This document shows positions 5,681-8,281 of a DNA stretch of 8,281 bases, piece after piece; position 1 is the first letter of the stretch; each line of letters opens with the position of its first letter. Source of the DNA: Oscillospiraceae bacterium (GTDB lineage: Bacteria > Bacillota > Clostridia > Oscillospirales > Ruminococcaceae); assembly GCA_029068025.1 (NCBI GenBank), contig JAIEDJ010000243.1, forward strand, positions 1-8,281. Direction: 5' to 3'. The translations under genes were made by a program, and so were the position numbers. The notes beneath the pieces were generated by a model. The model did not search any database and was not told the origin of the DNA. It saw only the letters and a list, made by a program, of their open reading frames with translations.

Positions 5681-5690
5681 AACAAAACCT

Positions 5691-5960
5691 ATGAGAGCAG
5701 TAGTTGCCGTTATCGGTAAGGACACAGTCGGCATTCTCGCGAAAGTCAGCGGGATATGCGCGGAATACAGAGCAAACGTCATGGATGTGACCCAGACCAT
5801 TATGCAGGATCTGTTCGCTATGACCATGCTTATCGAGATCTCAAAGCTCACCATCGACTACATCGACTTTGCCGAGAAGCTCAAAGCCGCAGGCACCGAA
5901 ATGAATCTTCAAGTCCACGTTATGCACGAGGACATCTTCAATTCCATGCACAAGATCTGA
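5691..5960 (+). CDS. ACT domain protein (UPF0237 family)
   Basis: 89 residues consisting of a single ACT domain, the standard length for UPF0237. It opens MRAVVAVIGKDTVGILAKVSGICAEYRANVMDVTQTIMQDLFAMTMLIEI: a beta strand, then the conserved G-D-VGI-A-VS turn where ACT domains bind amino acids, then helix and two strands. The C-terminal half has a second helix (FAEKLKAAGTEM) and the strand LQVHVMHEDIFNSMHKI. No catalytic domain is attached, so it is likely a ligand-sensing or regulatory subunit. It is followed after 14 bases by the UPF0210 gene, the known genomic partner in many Firmicutes (streptococci, clostridia). It probably modulates that protein, but neither ligand nor effect is known to me. 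Extending the start to 5517 would add translated hairpin repeats and is rejected. Confidence 0.93.
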   Translation: MRAVVAVIGKDTVGILAKVSGICAEYRANVMDVTQTIMQDLFAMTMLIEISKLTIDYIDFAEKLKAAGTEMNLQVHVMHEDIFNSMHKI

Positions 5961-5974
5961 CGGGAGGACGCGTT

Positions 5975-7336
5975 ATGGCTATGTTAAACACAGGTGATAT
6001 CCTTGAGACTATCAAGATGATCCAGGAGGAAAACCTCGATATCCGCACCATAACCATGGGCATTTCGCTCATCGACTGCATTGACAGCGATATCGACCGT
6101 GCCTGCGACAAGATCTACGAGAAAATGATGCGCCGCGCCGAAAATCTCGTGAAAACCGGCGAGGACATCGAAAAGCAGTACGGTATTCCGATCATAAACA
6201 AGCGCATTTCCGTTACACCCATCGCAATAGTAGCGGCGGCGACCAAGCAATCCCCCGTAAAGTTCGCCAAGACGCTCCAGCGCGTTGCCGAGGGCACAGG
6301 CGTGAACTACATCGGCGGCTATTCCGCGCTTGTCCACAAGGGCTTCTCCGCCGGAGACAAGGAGCTTATCGAATCTATCCCCGAAGCGCTTGCAGAGACC
6401 ACCAACGTCTGCTCATCGGTGAACGTCGGCTCCACCAAGGCGGGAATAAATATGGACGCGGTCGCGATGATGGGAAAGATCATCAGGCAAGCGTCCGAGA
6501 AGACCAAGAACGACCATTGCTTCGGTGCGGCGAAGATTGTTGTATTCTGCAACGCCCCCGAGGACAACCCCTTCATGGCAGGCGCGTTCCACGGAGTCGG
6601 CGAGTACGACACCGAGATCAACGTCGGCGTATCGGGGCCGGGAGTAGTCCGCGCGGCTCTCTCCAAGCACCCCGACGCGAACATCAGTGAGATCGCGGAC
6701 GTTATCAAGAAAACCGCGTTCAAGATTACACGCATGGGTCAGCTCGTAGGCACGGAAGCGTCCAAGCGGCTGGGCGTGCCGTTCGGGATCGTGGATCTCT
6801 CGCTTGCCCCCACTCCCGCGGTCGGCGACTCTGTAGCGCATATCCTTGAGGAGATCGGGCTTGAAAGCTGCGGCGCTCACGGCACGACTGCCTGCCTTGC
6901 GCTGCTCAACGACGCGGTCAAGAAAGGCGGCGTTATGGCGTCCTCGCACGTCGGAGGACTTTCGGGCGCGTTCATCCCCGTATCGGAGGACGCAGGCATG
7001 ATCGACGCTGTGAACCGCGGTGCGCTCACGCTTGAAAAGCTGGAAGCGATGACTGCTGTCTGCTCCGTGGGACTGGATATGATCGTAGTTCCCGGTGATA
7101 CCTCCGCTGATACGATATCGGCTATCATAGCGGACGAAGCGGCGATAGGCATGGTGAACTCCAAGACCACCGCCGTGCGCGTTATCCCTGCCATAGGAAT
7201 GAAAGAGGGCGAAACGCTGGAGTTCGGCGGACTGTTCGGCTCGGGACCCGTTATGAAGGTAAGCGGCTTCTCCGCGTCAAAGTTCATATCCAGAGGCGGA
7301 CGCATACCCGCGCCGCTCCAGAGCCTGAAAAATTGA
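5975..7336 (+). CDS. UPF0210 (DUF711, PFL-like) family protein
   Basis: 453 residues, the family's typical size. It begins MAMLNTGDILETIKMIQEENLDIRTITMGISL. Conserved stretches are ISVTPIAIVAA (78-88), FCNAPEDNPFMAGAFHGVGE (191-210), NVGVSGPGVV (216-225), VDLSLAPTPAVGDSVAHILE (273-292), the Gly-rich SSHVGGLSGAFIPVSEDAGM (323-342), GLDMIVVPGDTSADTI (366-381), and the ending FGGLFGSGPVMKVS...SRGGRIPAP (417-447). The fold is described as pyruvate formate-lyase-like, but there is no RVxGY-type glycyl radical site here, so radical chemistry should not be assumed. Function unknown. The start at 5975 has GGGAGGA seven bases upstream; the frame is open to 5756 inside the ACT gene, and that longer start is rejected. 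It is co-transcribed with the ACT gene and ends before a terminator. Confidence 0.93.
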   Translation: MAMLNTGDILETIKMIQEENLDIRTITMGISLIDCIDSDIDRACDKIYEKMMRRAENLVKTGEDIEKQYGIPIINKRISVTPIAIVAAATKQSPVKFAKTLQRVAEGTGVNYIGGYSALVHKGFSAGDKELIESIPEALAETTNVCSSVNVGSTKAGINMDAVAMMGKIIRQASEKTKNDHCFGAAKIVVFCNAPEDNPFMAGAFHGVGEYDTEINVGVSGPGVVRAALSKHPDANISEIADVIKKTAFKITRMGQLVGTEASKRLGVPFGIVDLSLAPTPAVGDSVAHILEEIGLESCGAHGTTACLALLNDAVKKGGVMASSHVGGLSGAFIPVSEDAGMIDAVNRGALTLEKLEAMTAVCSVGLDMIVVPGDTSADTISAIIADEAAIGMVNSKTTAVRVIPAIGMKEGETLEFGGLFGSGPVMKVSGFSASKFISRGGRIPAPLQSLKN

Positions 7337-7370
7337 CCGATTTTTTTGATCCTGTAAATATTGATCCCGC

Positions 7371-7418
7371 AAATCAAAAGCCGTTCGGAGCAAAACGCAC
7401 CAAACGGCTTTTTGATTT
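7371..7418. terminator. Bidirectional intrinsic terminator between convergent genes
   Basis: AATCAAAAGCCGTT at 7372-7385 pairs with AACGGCTTTTTGATT at 7403-7417 with one bulged T, and the loop is about 17 bases. The GC-rich core AAGCCGTT/AACGGCTT is followed by T-runs in both directions (CTTTTTG on plus; the matching A-run reads as T's on minus). It lies 34 bases after the UPF0210 stop and 13 bases before the coiled-coil gene's stop on the opposite strand, so it can serve both operons. Confidence 0.85.
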
Positions 7419-7431
7419 CATTTTAATAAGA

Positions 7432-7944
7432 TCATTCGCCCGGCTTCTCTATCGGCTGAAGCGTAGGCTGAGAACTCTGAAGATTGCTCTGCGCACCGTT
7501 AATGCTGTTTCGGAGAACTCTAAGATTTCCGAGATCCGTCGACAGCAGTTCCTCTATGCGGCGCAGCATTTTGTCTACGTAATCATTTGTGGACGCACGA
7601 AGATCGGTACAGTGATTCTGCTCGGCGCTCACCATCTCGGTAGCGCGGCGGCGCGCCTCCCTCACAAGATCGCTCTCGTCAAGCAGCTCCGCGCGGCGCT
7701 GCTCCGCCTTGCGGATAATGCTCTCCGCCTCGCGCTTTGCCTCGGCGATTATGTTGTTTTTATCGAGAACGACCTTCTGCGCCTGCTGTATCTCCATAGG
7801 CAGCACCATGCGCATATCAGTGATGACCTCGCTCATCTTGTCAACGTCGACCATGCTCTTTTTTCCGAACGGCACACGCGTAGCCTCGCTCAGAAGATCC
7901 TCAAGCATTTCAATAAGCTCTTCGATCGAATATGAATTTTCCAT
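7432..7944 (-). CDS. Coiled-coil protein downstream of coaD (ATPase subunit H/DivIVA-like by composition)
   Basis: 170 residues with no recognised catalytic motif. The N-terminus (MENSYSIEELIEMLEDLLSEATRVPFGKKSMVDVDKMSEVITDMRMVLP) has a short Gly/Lys loop. It is followed by a long charged helix from about 50 to 110 (AQKVVLDKNNIIAEAKREAESIIRKAEQRRAELLDES), rich in Ala, Glu, Arg and Lys with heptad spacing, typical of a coiled coil. A second helix covers about 113-150, then a Gln/Ser/Pro-rich tail (QSSQPTLQPIEKPGE). Proteins of this kind next to coaD in Clostridia are often labelled 'ATPase' or 'vacuolar H+-ATPase subunit H', a resemblance driven by the coiled coil; no other ATPase genes are near. 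I cannot assign a function. It begins 12 bases after the coaD stop, with GGGGGA upstream of the ATG, so it is translated from the same transcript. Confidence 0.8.
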   Translation of the reverse strand: MENSYSIEELIEMLEDLLSEATRVPFGKKSMVDVDKMSEVITDMRMVLPMEIQQAQKVVLDKNNIIAEAKREAESIIRKAEQRRAELLDESDLVREARRRATEMVSAEQNHCTDLRASTNDYVDKMLRRIEELLSTDLGNLRVLRNSINGAQSNLQSSQPTLQPIEKPGE

Positions 7945-7956
7945 TTTACTTCCCCC

Positions 7957-8281
7957 TTATATGTTTCTCTTTAATTCAGCCGCGCGTTTTTTGGCGGCAA
8001 ATTCCGCAGTGAGCTTCGCGGATATCTCCTCGTGAATGACCGCAGGCACATATTTTGACAGATCTCCGCCGAACATGGCGACCTGCTTTACCATGCTTGA
8101 CGAAATAAATGTAGTATTGGCGCTTGCGGGAATAAACACCGTTTCCGCGCGAGGATTGAGAGCCTTATTCGTATCCGCCATCTGAAACTCATAATCAAAG
8201 TCCGCCGTTGCCCGCAGCCCCTTTACGATAACGTCGATCTCCGGACGCTTTTCAAAATAATCCGCCAACAGCCCATCAAAG
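7957..8281 (-). CDS. coaD: Phosphopantetheine adenylyltransferase, 5' part missing
   Basis: The last 107 codons are in view; the gene's start is beyond the right edge. The full family length is about 160 residues. CoaD transfers AMP from ATP to 4'-phosphopantetheine to make dephospho-CoA, the penultimate step of coenzyme A synthesis, in the cytosol. Diagnostic stretches are VIVKGLRATADFDYEFQMADTNKALNP (the RGLR-type substrate and ATP-binding loop, here KGLR), ETVFIPASANTTFISSSMVKQVAMFGGDLSKYVP (the ISSS nucleotide motif) and a C-terminal helix. The nucleotidyltransferase T/HxGH motif would lie outside the window. The C-terminus carries a rather long basic, Ala/Lys-rich tail (AKLTAEFAAKKRAAELKRNI). 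It is followed directly by the coiled-coil gene in one operon. Confidence 0.94.
   Translation of the reverse strand, partial: FDGLLADYFEKRPEIDVIVKGLRATADFDYEFQMADTNKALNPRAETVFIPASANTTFISSSMVKQVAMFGGDLSKYVPAVIHEEISAKLTAEFAAKKRAAELKRNI

Noticed and set aside
5344..5685. 113-codon minus-strand reading frame across the hairpin array
   Set aside because: Its content is the hairpin repeats read in reverse, it runs antisense to the leader of a well-supported operon, and it shows no domain.
5517..5690. N-terminal extension of the ACT protein to a TTG at 5517
   Set aside because: The extension is translated palindromic repeat, lacks a ribosome binding site, and a strong AGGAGG lies ten bases before the ATG at 5691, giving the normal 89-residue family length.
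5756..5974. Longer UPF0210 protein starting at 5756
   Set aside because: It would overlap most of the ACT gene in another frame. The ATG at 5975 has GGGAGGA at the right distance and yields the usual 453 residues.

Overview
The window looks like a chromosomal segment of a Gram-positive, low-to-moderate GC Clostridia-type bacterium. I infer Oscillospirales/Ruminococcaceae-like, but the sequence alone does not fix the genus. The reasons are strong AGGAGG-type ribosome binding sites, sigma-A style promoters, the Firmicute-typical pair of Asp23/YloU and DAK2/FakA proteins, coaD followed by a coiled-coil protein, and the ACT (UPF0237) plus UPF0210 pair. No phage, transposase, CRISPR or tRNA/rRNA gene is visible.

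Layout, left to right. (1) Positions 1-1257, minus strand: an Asp23/Gls24-family protein gene followed by a fatty-acid-kinase-like DAK2 protein (FakA/YloV), which is cut by the left edge. They are read from a consensus promoter (TTGACA, 17 bp, TATAAT) at 1519-1547. A leader of about 255 nt follows it and contains three degenerate 40-bp direct repeats and a nested set of inverted repeats. (2) Positions 1651-4159, minus strand: a tight three-gene operon of an Lrp/AsnC regulator, a class I/II PLP aminotransferase and ispE. Both junctions are 4-bp GTGA overlaps and both downstream genes start with GTG. (3) Positions 4160-4406: an AT-rich gap with two short palindromes. (4) Positions 4407-5243, minus strand: a PHP-family phosphoesterase of histidinol-phosphatase type with its own extended -10 promoter. 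(5) Positions 5375-7336, plus strand: a divergent promoter, a leader of about 280 nt built almost wholly from short triloop hairpins, then the two-gene ACT/UPF0210 operon and a terminator. (6) Positions 7432-8281, minus strand: coaD (5' end outside the window) followed by a coiled-coil protein, converging on the same terminator.

Functionally the genes are mostly housekeeping: CoA synthesis (coaD), isoprenoid precursor synthesis (ispE), exogenous fatty-acid activation (fakA), amino-acid transamination under a probable local Lrp-type regulator, and the ACT/UPF0210 pair, whose biochemical role is unknown to me. The least ordinary content lies in the untranslated leaders. Two unrelated operons carry hairpins of the same design (a stem closing with GC, a three-base loop, then GC), including the exceptionally stable GCGAAGC mini-hairpin, and both carry about 40-bp direct repeats. 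These look like a dispersed palindromic repeat family inserted into, or acting as, 5' UTRs.
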